Position numbers and translations under genes: made by a program
Notes under the pieces: generated by a model
Told to the model about the DNA's origin: nothing
Seen by the model: only the letters and a program-made list of their open reading frames with translations
The model's database searches: none
Assembly: GCF_014050225.1 (NCBI RefSeq)
Contig: NZ_JACFXV010000064.1
Location: 186,001-250,000 of the forward strand
Length of the DNA stretch: 64,000 nucleotides
Source of the DNA: Stappia albiluteola
GTDB taxonomy: Bacteria > Pseudomonadota > Alphaproteobacteria > Rhizobiales > Stappiaceae
Reading direction: 5' to 3'
Part shown: in pieces, positions 18,486-26,728 of the stretch
Position numbering within the stretch: the stretch's first letter is position 1
Layout of the letters: the number at the start of each line of letters is the position of its first letter

Positions 18486-19181
18486 TTGAAAGGAAAGCAG
18501 CCCCCTTCCAGAAAGCCGCTTGCGAATACGACGGATGGTCCCGAGGCGCTTCATGCGGTGTTTCAGGTTTCACGTGAAACAATCGACCGGCTATCGATTT
18601 ACGTCGATTTGTTGAAGCGCTGGCAACCGGCGCAGAACCTTGTCGCGCCGTCGACACTGTCCGAGATCTGGCGCCGGCATGTCGCAGACAGCGCGCAGGT
18701 GCATTTCGCCCTGCCGGACGCCCGCATCTGGCTCGATTTCGGCAGCGGCGCCGGATTCCCCGGCCTTGTCACCGCGATCCTGTTAATGGAAAAAGCGGAT
18801 AGCTCCGGCCGCGTGCACCTCGTTGAAAGCAATCAGCGCAAGGTGTCCTTCCTGCGCACCGTGATCCGCGAGACGGGTTGTCCTGCGGAGGTCCATGCCG
18901 GACGTATCGAGGATGTCGTCGCCCGCTGGCAGGGGCCGGTGGATGCCCTGTCGGCCCGGGCGCTGGCGCCGCTTGCGGATCTCTGCGGCTATTCGGTCAG
19001 GTTCGTTCAGGCCGGTGCTGTGGCGATTTTCCACAAAGGAAAAAATTTCCGCGAGGAGATTGAACTCGCATCTGCCGATTGGCAGCTCAATCTGGTAGAA
19101 AGAAAGAGTCTGATCGACCCTGACAGCCGCCTGCTGGTGATCACCGGTATCGAGGCGCGTCGTCCGACAGGGAAAGGCTAG
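18486..19181 (+). CDS. rsmG: 16S rRNA m7G527 methyltransferase RsmG (GidB)
   Basis: RsmG methylates N7 of G527 in 16S rRNA with S-adenosylmethionine. The product shows the motifs NLVAPS, HVADSAQ, WLDFGSGAGFPGLVTAI (SAM loop near 80-95) and RALAPLADL. The start is uncertain: I give TTG at 18486 (231 residues) after GGAAGG; a GTG at 18558, just before QVSRETIDRL, would give a product nearer the family's common length. A parS-like site lies inside the reading frame and encodes Val-Ser-Arg-Glu-Thr. It is coupled to mnmG upstream and parA downstream. Confidence 0.92.
   Translation: MKGKQPPSRKPLANTTDGPEALHAVFQVSRETIDRLSIYVDLLKRWQPAQNLVAPSTLSEIWRRHVADSAQVHFALPDARIWLDFGSGAGFPGLVTAILLMEKADSSGRVHLVESNQRKVSFLRTVIRETGCPAEVHAGRIEDVVARWQGPVDALSARALAPLADLCGYSVRFVQAGAVAIFHKGKNFREEIELASADWQLNLVERKSLIDPDSRLLVITGIEARRPTGKG
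18566..18581. other. parS: parS-like site 4, within rsmG
   Basis: GGTTTCACGTGAAACA differs at one base from the consensus TGTTTCACGTGAAACA. It lies near the 5' end of rsmG, 622 bases before parA, and encodes Val-Ser-Arg-Glu-Thr in the RsmG frame. Confidence 0.85.
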
Positions 19182-19187
19182 AACTGC

Positions 19188-20015
19188 ATGAGCATTCTTC
19201 CTCGTTCTCCCCGTGTTCTGGCCCTGGCCAATCAGAAGGGCGGCGTCGGCAAGACGACCACGGCCATCAATCTGGGAACCGCGCTGGCGGCGATCGGCGA
19301 GCGCGTGCTGGTCATCGACCTCGATCCGCAGGGCAACGCTTCCACGGGTCTCGGCATCGACCGACGCAACCGCGATCTCTCCACCTATGATGTGCTGAGC
19401 GGCGACTGCTCGCTGGAAGAGGCGATCCAGGAAACGGCGGTGCCGCGACTTGCCGTGGCGCCGTCCACCATGGACCTGCTGGGCCTGGAACTGGAGATCG
19501 CCTCCAGGCAGGATCGCGCCTTCCGGTTGCGCAATGCGGTTGCCGCGCTGGCGCGCGCCGCCGAGCGCAGCAAGCGGGCCGACTACACCTATGTGCTGGT
19601 CGACTGCCCGCCGTCGTTGAACCTGTTGACGATCAATGCCCTGTCGGCGGCCCATTCCATTCTCGTGCCGCTGCAATGCGAGTTCTTCGCGCTGGAAGGC
19701 CTCAGCCAGCTGCTGAGCACAGTGGAGCAGGTCAAGGCGTCGCTGAACTCGGAACTCAGCATCCACGGTATTGTGCTGACAATGTTTGACAGCCGAAACA
19801 ATCTCTCCAACCAGGTGGTGGAGGATGTGCGCGAAACGATGGGTGACGCGGTCTACGAGACGGTGATCCCGCGCAATGTGCGTGTGTCGGAGGCGCCGTC
19901 CTATGGCAAGCCGGCGCTGCTTTACGATCTGAAATGCTCCGGCAGCCAGGCCTACCTGCGCCTGGCGTCGGAGATCATCCAGCGGGAACGGAACCTGCGC
20001 ACGGTCGCGGCCTGA
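19188..20015 (+). CDS. parA: Chromosome partitioning ATPase ParA (Soj)
   Basis: ParA is the DNA-binding Walker-type ATPase that moves ParB-parS complexes apart. The 275-residue product has the deviant Walker A motif KGGVGKTT at 17-24 with both Lys residues, Walker A' VIDLDPQGNAS, and Walker B VLVDCPPSLNLLT. Its size and the absence of an N-terminal helix-turn-helix mark it as the short chromosomal type. It starts six bases after rsmG and is followed by parB after a 37-base gap. Together with the four parS-like sites it forms the chromosome segregation locus, 9.5 kb from the putative origin. Confidence 0.95.
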   Translation: MSILPRSPRVLALANQKGGVGKTTTAINLGTALAAIGERVLVIDLDPQGNASTGLGIDRRNRDLSTYDVLSGDCSLEEAIQETAVPRLAVAPSTMDLLGLELEIASRQDRAFRLRNAVAALARAAERSKRADYTYVLVDCPPSLNLLTINALSAAHSILVPLQCEFFALEGLSQLLSTVEQVKASLNSELSIHGIVLTMFDSRNNLSNQVVEDVRETMGDAVYETVIPRNVRVSEAPSYGKPALLYDLKCSGSQAYLRLASEIIQRERNLRTVAA

Positions 20016-20052
20016 GGCTCGGGCGGCTTCGGTCATTCGGGAAGTGGACAGC

Positions 20053-20955
20053 ATGATGGCGGAAAACGAAAGCGGTGGCCGGAAACGTTTGGGACGCGGG
20101 CTTGCCGCATTGATCGGCGAAGTCGGCACCGAACCACCGTCCGAGCCGAAGACGCCGCGCGATACCCGCAAGGTGCCTATCGAGTTTCTCACCGCCAATC
20201 CGCGCAATCCGCGCAAGAACTTCCGCGAGCGCGAATTGTCGGACCTGACCGACTCCGTCCGCGAGCGCGGCATCGTCCAGCCGATTCTTGTGCGCCCGGT
20301 CAGCGGCCGCCGCGATGCCTATGAGATCATAGCCGGCGAACGCCGCTGGCGCGCCGCGCAAAAGGCCGGCCTGCACGAAGTGCCGATCGTCGTGCGCGAT
20401 GTCACGGATCAGGAAGCGCTCGAGCTCGCGATTATCGAGAACGTGCAGCGGGCCGATCTCAATCCGATCGAGGAGGCGCTCGGCTACGACCAGCTCGTGG
20501 CGGAATTCTCCTACAGCCAGAACGAGTTGGCCAAGGTCATCGGCAAGAGCCGCAGCCATGTCGCCAACACGCTTCGCCTGCTGAAGCTGCCGAATGCGGT
20601 AAAGGACTATCTCGCCGAAGGCCTGCTCACCGCAGGCCATGCCCGAGCCCTGATCACCGCCGAGGATCCGGCGGCGCTTGCCGAGATCATCGTCGAGAAG
20701 GGACTGAACGTCCGCGATGCGGAGCGGCTCGCGCAGGACCCCGATGCGCTTGCAAAGCAGCGCGGCAAGGCGAAGACGCTGAGGCCGGAAAAGGACGCCG
20801 ACACCAAGGCACTGGAGAAGCGCCTGACGGACGGCCTCGGCCTCAAGGTGGCGATCGCTCATAAGCCGGCCAAGGGCGCGGGCGAATTGAAGATCAAATA
20901 CGCCTCGCTGGAACAGCTCGATCAGCTCTGCAAACTTCTGGGCATCCAGCAGTAA
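20053..20955 (+). CDS. parB: Chromosome partitioning protein ParB (Spo0J)
   Basis: ParB binds parS, uses CTP to clamp and slide on DNA, and is the cargo for ParA. The 300-residue product has an N-terminal RKRLGRGLAALIG ParA-stimulating stretch, the CTP-binding arginine patch GERRWRAAQ at about 95-103 with ENVQRADLNPIEEA following, a helix-turn-helix (IGKSRSHVANTLRLLKLP) and a C-terminal dimerisation part ending LEQLDQLCKLLGIQQ. I chose the ATG at 20053 after GGGAAG; a GTG at 20044 is also in frame. The CACGTG sites listed at 12.8-18.6 kb are its likely targets. Confidence 0.95.
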   Translation: MMAENESGGRKRLGRGLAALIGEVGTEPPSEPKTPRDTRKVPIEFLTANPRNPRKNFRERELSDLTDSVRERGIVQPILVRPVSGRRDAYEIIAGERRWRAAQKAGLHEVPIVVRDVTDQEALELAIIENVQRADLNPIEEALGYDQLVAEFSYSQNELAKVIGKSRSHVANTLRLLKLPNAVKDYLAEGLLTAGHARALITAEDPAALAEIIVEKGLNVRDAERLAQDPDALAKQRGKAKTLRPEKDADTKALEKRLTDGLGLKVAIAHKPAKGAGELKIKYASLEQLDQLCKLLGIQQ

Positions 20956-21081
20956 GCCCCATTTTCTGGCGTTGTCCGGCGCAAGCGAGGCGAAGCCGAG
21001 TGGACCAACAACCTTTCCCCTTGTCTTCGCCGGGCCCGGATCCGGCGATCCAATGGGGGCAGCGAAATGTGCTGGCGCTAG

Positions 21082-21282
21082 CTGGATACGCGGGTCGAGC
21101 CCGCGTATGACGAACCGAGGGGGTGGGGCAAAGGGGCAGCCGTCTACTCCGTCATGCTTGCACAAATCTACCCACGAGCCCTGTCATGCCCGGCTCGACC
21201 GGGCATCCAGTAATCGCCGGTGCTGGAGATTTGACCGCAGGTGCATGTGTTTACTGGTTCCCCGCCTGCGCGGGGATGACAC
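21082..21282. repeat. Cluster of three short hairpin repeats
   Basis: The 377-base gap between convergent parB and holA holds no gene. It contains three short palindromes: ATACGCGGG-TCGAG-CCCGCGTAT at 21086-21108, ATGCCCGG-CTCGA-CCGGGCAT at 21086+100 (21186? by arms about 21186-21206), and TCCCCGC-CTGC-GCGGGGA at 21259-21276. All are framed by CTGG or CCAG on one side and (A)TGAC or GTCAT on the other, so they look like diverged copies of one dispersed element, in both orientations. Such elements are common in Rhizobiales and could end transcription. Confidence 0.6.
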
Positions 21283-21332
21283 CCGTGCGTCGGGCGAGGT
21301 TTACCCAAATGACATTTTCATTAGCCGGCTAA

Positions 21333-22376
21333 CTAACGCCGCTCCGCGCGTGATCGCGCCACCCTTGCAAGCTTCAGGAAGCAGTCCGAGACGATCGCCT
21401 CGCCGAGATGGGCGTTGTTGAGCCGCGCCTCGCGCACCGTGTCGGCGATCAGGTCGAGGGCCTTGTCGAGATCGACGATCGACCACAGCATGATCTGCCG
21501 GGTGACGATCTCCTTGCGGCGGAAGAAGATTGGCGGCGAGGCCCGCTCCACCACCTGGGAAGCCGGTGCGCCCTTTTCATGCGCGGCCCGAAGCCGGTGC
21601 AGCATCTGGAACTGGCGCAATGCCATGGACGCGATCATGTCGGCCCGCTGGCCGGAGGCGGAAAGCCGCTCCAGCCCGTGGTCGACGGTCTTCAGGTCCC
21701 CGACGGCCACCGCGTCGATCAGTTCGTCGAGCGCGAAGGCCGAAGCGTCGCCCATGATCGCGGTGATGTCCTTGGTGTCGATCCGCTCGCGGCCATGGGC
21801 GTAGAGGCAGAGCTTGCGGAGTTCGCCCCGGCTCGCCATGCGGTCCGCGCCCAGGAGTTCGTGCAGCGCCTGCCGCGCTTCGCGGCTGACGGCAAGCCCC
21901 GCCAGCCGGGCTTCCTCGTCGATCAACCGGTCGAGTTCACGCGCGCCGTCGGTATAGCAGGGGATCGCGGCCGCCCGCCGGCCGGTTTCGGCGCCCTTGC
22001 GCAAGGGGCTGGATTTCTTGAGGTCGCCCGCCTCCAGCACGACGAGGCCGGTTTCGCCTTCTTCCTTGAGGATCGGCGTCACCGCCGGCATCAGGTTCTT
22101 GCCGCCGCTGTCACGGACCCAGATCGTCCGCCGCCCGCCGAAAAGCGGAATGGTCAGCGCCTCGTCGATCAGTCGGGACGGATCGGCGGCGACGTCGGCC
22201 GCATCAAGCTTGACCAGCGAGAAGGGATCCGCGTTGCCTTCGCTGACGCTGGCGACGACGGCCTGCGCGCGTTCGGACACGAGCCCGGTGTCGGGCCCGT
22301 AGATCAGGATGAGATTGAACGTCTCGCCAGGGCGGGCCAGGAAGCGGTCGATCTCCGCGGGCTTGATCGCAACCAT
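21333..22376 (-). CDS. holA: DNA polymerase III delta subunit HolA
   Basis: HolA is the clamp-loader subunit that opens the sliding clamp. The 347-residue product begins MVAIKPAEIDRFLARPGETFNLILIYGPDTGLVSERA, which matches the family start, with an AAA-like fold lacking a functional P-loop and a C-terminal helical collar (LGEAIVSDCFLKLARVARSRA). It ends the minus-strand run leuS-lptE-holA, an order also known from E. coli, and lies 19 bases after lptE. It converges with parB. Confidence 0.9.
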   Translation of the reverse strand: MVAIKPAEIDRFLARPGETFNLILIYGPDTGLVSERAQAVVASVSEGNADPFSLVKLDAADVAADPSRLIDEALTIPLFGGRRTIWVRDSGGKNLMPAVTPILKEEGETGLVVLEAGDLKKSSPLRKGAETGRRAAAIPCYTDGARELDRLIDEEARLAGLAVSREARQALHELLGADRMASRGELRKLCLYAHGRERIDTKDITAIMGDASAFALDELIDAVAVGDLKTVDHGLERLSASGQRADMIASMALRQFQMLHRLRAAHEKGAPASQVVERASPPIFFRRKEIVTRQIMLWSIVDLDKALDLIADTVREARLNNAHLGEAIVSDCFLKLARVARSRAERR

Positions 22377-22395
22377 GGGCCGTCCGCCGGTTTGC

Positions 22396-22971
22396 CTACC
22401 CCTGCTGTTCCGCCAGGAAACCGGCGATGCGGGTCTGCACGTCGCCGGCGATGACCTTCGCTGCGCGGTCTTCCGCGTCGCGTTCGGCGCGCAGGTTGGC
22501 GAAGCGCTGGCTGGAGAAGTCGTAGCTGGCCGAGGCGAACGACCGGCCCGTCAGAAGGGTCTTGTCCGTCGCATAGTCGGAAAGCACGAAGGAGGCGTTC
22601 ATCGTCAACGTATAGGAGGCCGGCACGTCGGAAAGCCGCTCCACGCCGACTTCGGACCGCTTGCGGTCGAGGATCACCCGCAGCCGGTAGCGGGGCGCGT
22701 CCCCCTCCCCGCCACGGCGGAAGCCGAACAGCAGTTCGTTGCGCAGCAACTGGCCCACCCGCTCCAGATCGGAATCGTCCACCGTGTCGATCAGCGCGAT
22801 ATCGATCGCCGCAAGCTCGCCCTGCACGGGAGCATCGCTGTAGGTTGCGCCCCAGGTGCCGTAGAGCGGCCGCACCTGGCAGCCGCCGAGCAACAGCCCG
22901 GCGCCGGCAAGTGCGAGAAGTGCGTGGCGGCGCGTCGGCCCGTTGCGGTTCGATTGATCAGACAACGACAT
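22396..22971 (-). CDS. lptE: LPS assembly lipoprotein LptE
   Basis: LptE is the outer-membrane lipoprotein that plugs the LptD barrel and helps insert lipopolysaccharide. The 191-residue product has a basic start, a hydrophobic stretch and the lipobox LGGC with the lipidated Cys at 31, preceded by a twin-Arg pair that is probably incidental. After it comes the family pattern VRPLYGTWG and the later [21 protein letters not shown]. The ATG follows GAGGA at a good distance and overlaps the leuS end by 14 bases. Sequence conservation is low in this family; context between leuS and holA supports the call. Confidence 0.85.
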   Translation of the reverse strand: MSLSDQSNRNGPTRRHALLALAGAGLLLGGCQVRPLYGTWGATYSDAPVQGELAAIDIALIDTVDDSDLERVGQLLRNELLFGFRRGGEGDAPRYRLRVILDRKRSEVGVERLSDVPASYTLTMNASFVLSDYATDKTLLTGRSFASASYDFSSQRFANLRAERDAEDRAAKVIAGDVQTRIAGFLAEQQG

Positions 22972-25567
22972 TCACGATCCTCGATGGGACGACGATGATC
23001 TTGCGCGGAGGCTTGCCGTCGAGAGCGCGGCTCACGGCGTCGAGCGCCAGAGTAGCCGCTTCGATATCTTCTTTGGAAGCCTCGCGTGGCACGGTGAGGT
23101 CGGCGCGCTTCTTGCCGTTCACCTGTACCGGCAGGGTGATTGTGTCCTCGACCAGCAGATCCTGTTCCAGCGCCGGCCATGCGGCGGTGGCGAGCAGGTC
23201 CTCATGGCCAAGCACCGACCAGCAGCTTTCCGCCAGATGCGGCGTCATCGGCGCCATCATGCGCACCAGATATTCGGCCGCCTCGCGGATCGCGAAATCC
23301 ATGCCTGCGGCCCTGTCGCCCGCCGCCAGCGCCTTGCTCAGCGTGTTCACAAGCTCGTAAAGCCGGGCAACCGCGCGGTTGAAGGCAAGCTGCTCGATGT
23401 CGTTCGACAGGGCATGCAGCGTCTTGTGCGTGGCACGGCGCAACTCGACCGCCGCCTCGCCGAGATCGTTCGGCCGCGCGGCATCCCGGCTCACGCGCTC
23501 GGCGATCTCGCCCACGAGGCGCCAGACGCGCTGCATGAAGCGCCAGGCGCCCTGCACGCCATCCTCGGTCCATTCGACGTCGCGCTCCGGCGGGCTGTCG
23601 GACAGCATGAACCAGCGGGCGGTATCGGCGCCGTAGGTCTCGATGATGTCCGTCGGGTCGACCGTGTTCTTTTTCGACTTCGACATCTTCTCGATGGAGC
23701 CGATGGTGACCGGCGATCCGTCGGCGACCAGCACCGCATGGCGCACGCCGTCCCGCTCCTCGATGCGTACATCCGCCGGCGATACCCAGCCGCCGTCGGC
23801 GCGATAGGTCTCGTGCGTCACCATTCCTTGTGTGAACAGGCCCTGGAACGGCTCGATGACGCCCAGATGCCCGGTCTTCTTCATCGCTCGCGCGAAGAAG
23901 CGGGAATAGAGCAGATGCAGGATCGCATGCTCGATGCCGCCGATATACTGGTCGACCGGCAGCCAGGCATCCGCGGCCTCGCGGTCGGTCGGATTGGCGT
24001 TCTTCGGGTCGGTGAAGCGCGCGAAATACCAGGACGAGTCGACGAAGGTGTCCATCGTATCGGTTTCGCGCTCCGCCTTCCCGCCGCATTTGGGGCAGGC
24101 GACGTGCTTCCAGGTCGCGTGCCGGTCGAGCGGATTGCCAGGCTTGTCGAAATCGATATCGTCCGGCAGGCGCACCGGCAGGTCTTCCGCCGGCACCGGC
24201 ACCACGTCGCAGGTCGGGCAGTGGATGACCGGGATCGGACAGCCCCAGTAGCGCTGGCGGGAGATGCCCCAGTCGCGCAGGCGGTAGTTCACCTGGCGCT
24301 CGGCCTGCGGCTTGCCGCCGAGCGACTGCGCTTCGAGCCTGGACGCCACGGCGTCCTTGGCCTCGGCGACGCTCATGCCGTCCATGAAGGCCGAATTGAA
24401 GATCGTGCCGTCGCCGGTATAGGCCTCGTCGCCGACGTTGAAGGTCGCCGGGTCCTCGCCCTGGGGCAGCACGACCGGCGTGACTTTCAGCCCGTATTTG
24501 CGGGCGAAGTCGAGGTCGCGCTGGTCATGCGCCGGACAGGCGAAGATCGCACCCGTGCCGTAGCCCATCAGGATGAAGTTGGCGACATAGACCGGCAGCT
24601 CGATAGACGGATCAAGCGGATGGCGGACGCGCAGACCCGTGTCGTAACCCTTCTTCTCCGCCGTCTCGATGGCTTCCGCGGAGGTGCCGATCTTCTGGCA
24701 TTCCTCGATGAAGGCGGCAAGCTTCGGGTCCTTCTCGCCGAGCGCCCGGGAGATCGGATGATCGGGCGACAGGCCCATGAAGGAGGCGCCGAACAGCGTG
24801 TCGGGCCGGGTCGTGAAGATCTCGAGCGCGGCTTCGCCGGACGGCGGCGGCGCGATGAATTCGAAGGAGACCTTGAGGCCTTCCGAGCGGCCGATCCAGT
24901 TGCGCTGCATCAGGCGCACCTTGTCCGGCCAGCGGTCGAGCGTGTCGATCGCCTCCAGCAGGTCCTCGGAAAAGTCGCTGATGCGGAAGAACCACTGGGT
25001 CAGGTCCCGCTGTTCGACCAGCGCGCCCGAGCGCCAGCCGCGCCCGTCGATCACCTGTTCGTTGGCCAGCACGGTCATGTCGACCGGGTCCCAGTTCACC
25101 TTGGACTTCTTGCGATAGGCGAGCCCGGCCGCCAGGAAGTCCAGGAACAGCCGCTGCTGCTGGGCATAGTAGTCGACGTCGCAGGTCGCGAATTCCCGGC
25201 TCCAGTCGAGCGACAGGCCCATGATCTTGAGCTGGCCGCGCATCGTCGCGATGTTCTGGTAGGTCCAGTCCTTGGGGTGGACCTTGTTCTGCATCGCAGC
25301 GTTTTCCGCCGGCATGCCGAAGGCGTCCCAGCCCATCGGATGCAGCACGTTGAAGCCCTGCGCGCGCTTGTAGCGGGCGACCACGTCGCCCATGGCGTAG
25401 TTGCGCACGTGGCCCATGTGAATGCGGCCCGACGGATAGGGAAACATCTCGAGCACGTAGTATTTCGGGCGCGGGTCCTCGTTGTGCGTGACAAAGACGC
25501 CCTTGTCTTCCCAGATTTCCTGCCAGCGGGCTTCCGCCTCGCGGGCATTGTAACGTTCGCTCGCCAT
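22958..25567 (-). CDS. leuS: Leucyl-tRNA synthetase LeuS
   Basis: LeuS is a class I synthetase that charges tRNA-Leu. The 869-residue product has the HIGH-type motif in [14 protein letters not shown] near 50, a large CP1 editing insert ([20 protein letters not shown]), a zinc-binding stretch ([21 protein letters not shown]), the KMSKS motif EKMSKSKKN near 640, and the anticodon and C-terminal domains. I chose the ATG at 25567, which gives the expected [19 protein letters not shown] start; the frame is open 21 codons upstream. It is the first gene of leuS-lptE-holA and is divergent from yggS. Confidence 0.96.
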   Translation of the reverse strand: MASERYNAREAEARWQEIWEDKGVFVTHNEDPRPKYYVLEMFPYPSGRIHMGHVRNYAMGDVVARYKRAQGFNVLHPMGWDAFGMPAENAAMQNKVHPKDWTYQNIATMRGQLKIMGLSLDWSREFATCDVDYYAQQQRLFLDFLAAGLAYRKKSKVNWDPVDMTVLANEQVIDGRGWRSGALVEQRDLTQWFFRISDFSEDLLEAIDTLDRWPDKVRLMQRNWIGRSEGLKVSFEFIAPPPSGEAALEIFTTRPDTLFGASFMGLSPDHPISRALGEKDPKLAAFIEECQKIGTSAEAIETAEKKGYDTGLRVRHPLDPSIELPVYVANFILMGYGTGAIFACPAHDQRDLDFARKYGLKVTPVVLPQGEDPATFNVGDEAYTGDGTIFNSAFMDGMSVAEAKDAVASRLEAQSLGGKPQAERQVNYRLRDWGISRQRYWGCPIPVIHCPTCDVVPVPAEDLPVRLPDDIDFDKPGNPLDRHATWKHVACPKCGGKAERETDTMDTFVDSSWYFARFTDPKNANPTDREAADAWLPVDQYIGGIEHAILHLLYSRFFARAMKKTGHLGVIEPFQGLFTQGMVTHETYRADGGWVSPADVRIEERDGVRHAVLVADGSPVTIGSIEKMSKSKKNTVDPTDIIETYGADTARWFMLSDSPPERDVEWTEDGVQGAWRFMQRVWRLVGEIAERVSRDAARPNDLGEAAVELRRATHKTLHALSNDIEQLAFNRAVARLYELVNTLSKALAAGDRAAGMDFAIREAAEYLVRMMAPMTPHLAESCWSVLGHEDLLATAAWPALEQDLLVEDTITLPVQVNGKKRADLTVPREASKEDIEAATLALDAVSRALDGKPPRKIIVVPSRIVNVVV

Positions 25568-25805
25568 CGATATCGCCGTTTGAGATCCTGTATCGCGCTT
25601 TCGCGCGGAAAGCTTCGGCGGGACTGTCACCAGAAATAAGCGCGCCGGTCAACCGACAACAGCGGCTAACGTGGCGTGCGGCCGAAATCGGCGGGACTTG
25701 CATTTCAGGCTCCGCCGTCGCATCACCTCGACCGGGGACCGTGCCTTCCAGCGTCCGGCCGGCCGGCAAGCGGGCGCAACAGGACAGAATGAGACAAGAC
25801 AGGAC

Positions 25806-26474
25806 ATGAAAAGCAGCGCTGCAGACAGTCTCGATCGCATTCGGCGTCAGATCGCCGGAGCCGAAGCCGAGACCGGACGGGAGCCCGGTTCGGTCACCCT
25901 TGTCGCCGTCTCCAAGACCTTCGACGGCGAGGATATCCGCCCGGTGCTGGAAGCCGGCCAGCGGGTCTTCGGCGAGAACCGGGTCCAGGAAGCGCAGCGC
26001 AAGTGGCCCGAGTTGCGCCAGGACTTTCCAGACGTCGAGCTCCATCTGATCGGTCCGCTGCAATCCAACAAGGCGAAGGAAGCGGTCGAACTCTTCGACA
26101 TCATCCATACGGTGGACCGGGAGAAGATCGCCCGCGCGCTGAAGGCCGAAACGGAGAAGCAGGGCCGGAACCTGCGCTTCTTCATCCAGGTGAATACGGG
26201 CGAGGAACCGCAGAAGGCCGGCATCGCGCCGCAGGAAGCGGATGCCTTCATTTCCTTCTGCCGCGACGAACTCGGTCTCCCGGTCGAAGGCCTCATGGCT
26301 ATCCCCCCGCTCGACGAAGCGCCCGGTCCGCATTTCGCCCTGCTTCAGAAGATCGCCGGGCGCAACGGCCTGAAGGGCCTCTCCATGGGCATGTCCGGCG
26401 ATTTCGAGACCGCGATCGGCTTCGGCGCCACCCATGTGCGCGTCGGTTCGGCGATCTTCGGCTCCCGGACCTGA
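25806..26474 (+). CDS. YggS-family PLP homeostasis protein
   Basis: This family (YggS, PROSC/PLPBP) binds pyridoxal 5'-phosphate and regulates vitamin B6 balance without a known catalytic role. The 222-residue product has the PLP Lys in VTLVAVSKTF near residue 36, FGENRVQEAQ, LIGPLQSNK, and the phosphate-binding end GLSMGMSGDFETAIGFGATHVRVGSAIFG. I chose the ATG at 25806 after AGGAC; an open frame extends upstream without conserved sequence. It is transcribed divergently from leuS across a 238-base gap. Confidence 0.92.
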   Translation: MKSSAADSLDRIRRQIAGAEAETGREPGSVTLVAVSKTFDGEDIRPVLEAGQRVFGENRVQEAQRKWPELRQDFPDVELHLIGPLQSNKAKEAVELFDIIHTVDREKIARALKAETEKQGRNLRFFIQVNTGEEPQKAGIAPQEADAFISFCRDELGLPVEGLMAIPPLDEAPGPHFALLQKIAGRNGLKGLSMGMSGDFETAIGFGATHVRVGSAIFGSRT

Positions 26475-26491
26475 ACTATCGGCGCATTTCC

Positions 26492-26520
26492 TTGACATTC
26501 CGGGATCGGGCGGCTATCAC
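26492..26520 (+). promoter_or_regulatory. Sigma-70-type promoter of ffh
   Basis: TTGACA at 26492-26497 is a perfect -35 hexamer, followed after 17 bases by TATCAC at 26515-26520 (four of six -10 bases). It lies just downstream of yggS and about 200 bases upstream of ffh. Confidence 0.55.
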
Positions 26521-26605
26521 CCGCCCCAATCCTTGCCGGATGAATGAATGTGATCGGCCGACCGGGCCCCGCGAAGGTATAAAGTGAGCCCGGAGGTTAC
26601 CACTC

Positions 26606-26655
26606 GACAGCGCGTTGCGCCCTCGGGTGTCGATCTGCGTTGCGCAGGGCTTTTT
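26606..26655 (+). promoter_or_regulatory. Two-hairpin leader of ffh with terminator-like end
   Basis: CGACA at 26606-26610 can pair with TGTCG at 26629-26633, enclosing GCGCGTTGCGCC. It is followed by CTGCG-TTG-CGCAG at 26636-26648, then GG and CTTTTT. The second hairpin looks like a small intrinsic terminator inside the ffh leader, which could attenuate ffh transcription. I compared it with the conserved loop of signal recognition particle RNA and saw no match, so I do not call it ffs. Function is inferred. Confidence 0.4.
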
Positions 26656-26728
26656 AGAGCCGTGCGGTATCCTGTGAGGAGGGTCGGACAGCCCGGCTGG
26701 CCGACGAGCGGAAACTGGAAGGAACCTT

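Noticed and set aside
23204-25639. Plus-strand frame of 811 codons opposite leuS
   Set aside because: It is a shadow frame produced by high third-position GC in leuS; the composition is His/Arg/Ala-rich and without motifs.
26475-26728. Signal recognition particle RNA (ffs) upstream of ffh
   Set aside because: The conserved SRP RNA loop region was not seen; only simple hairpins and a promoter are present.
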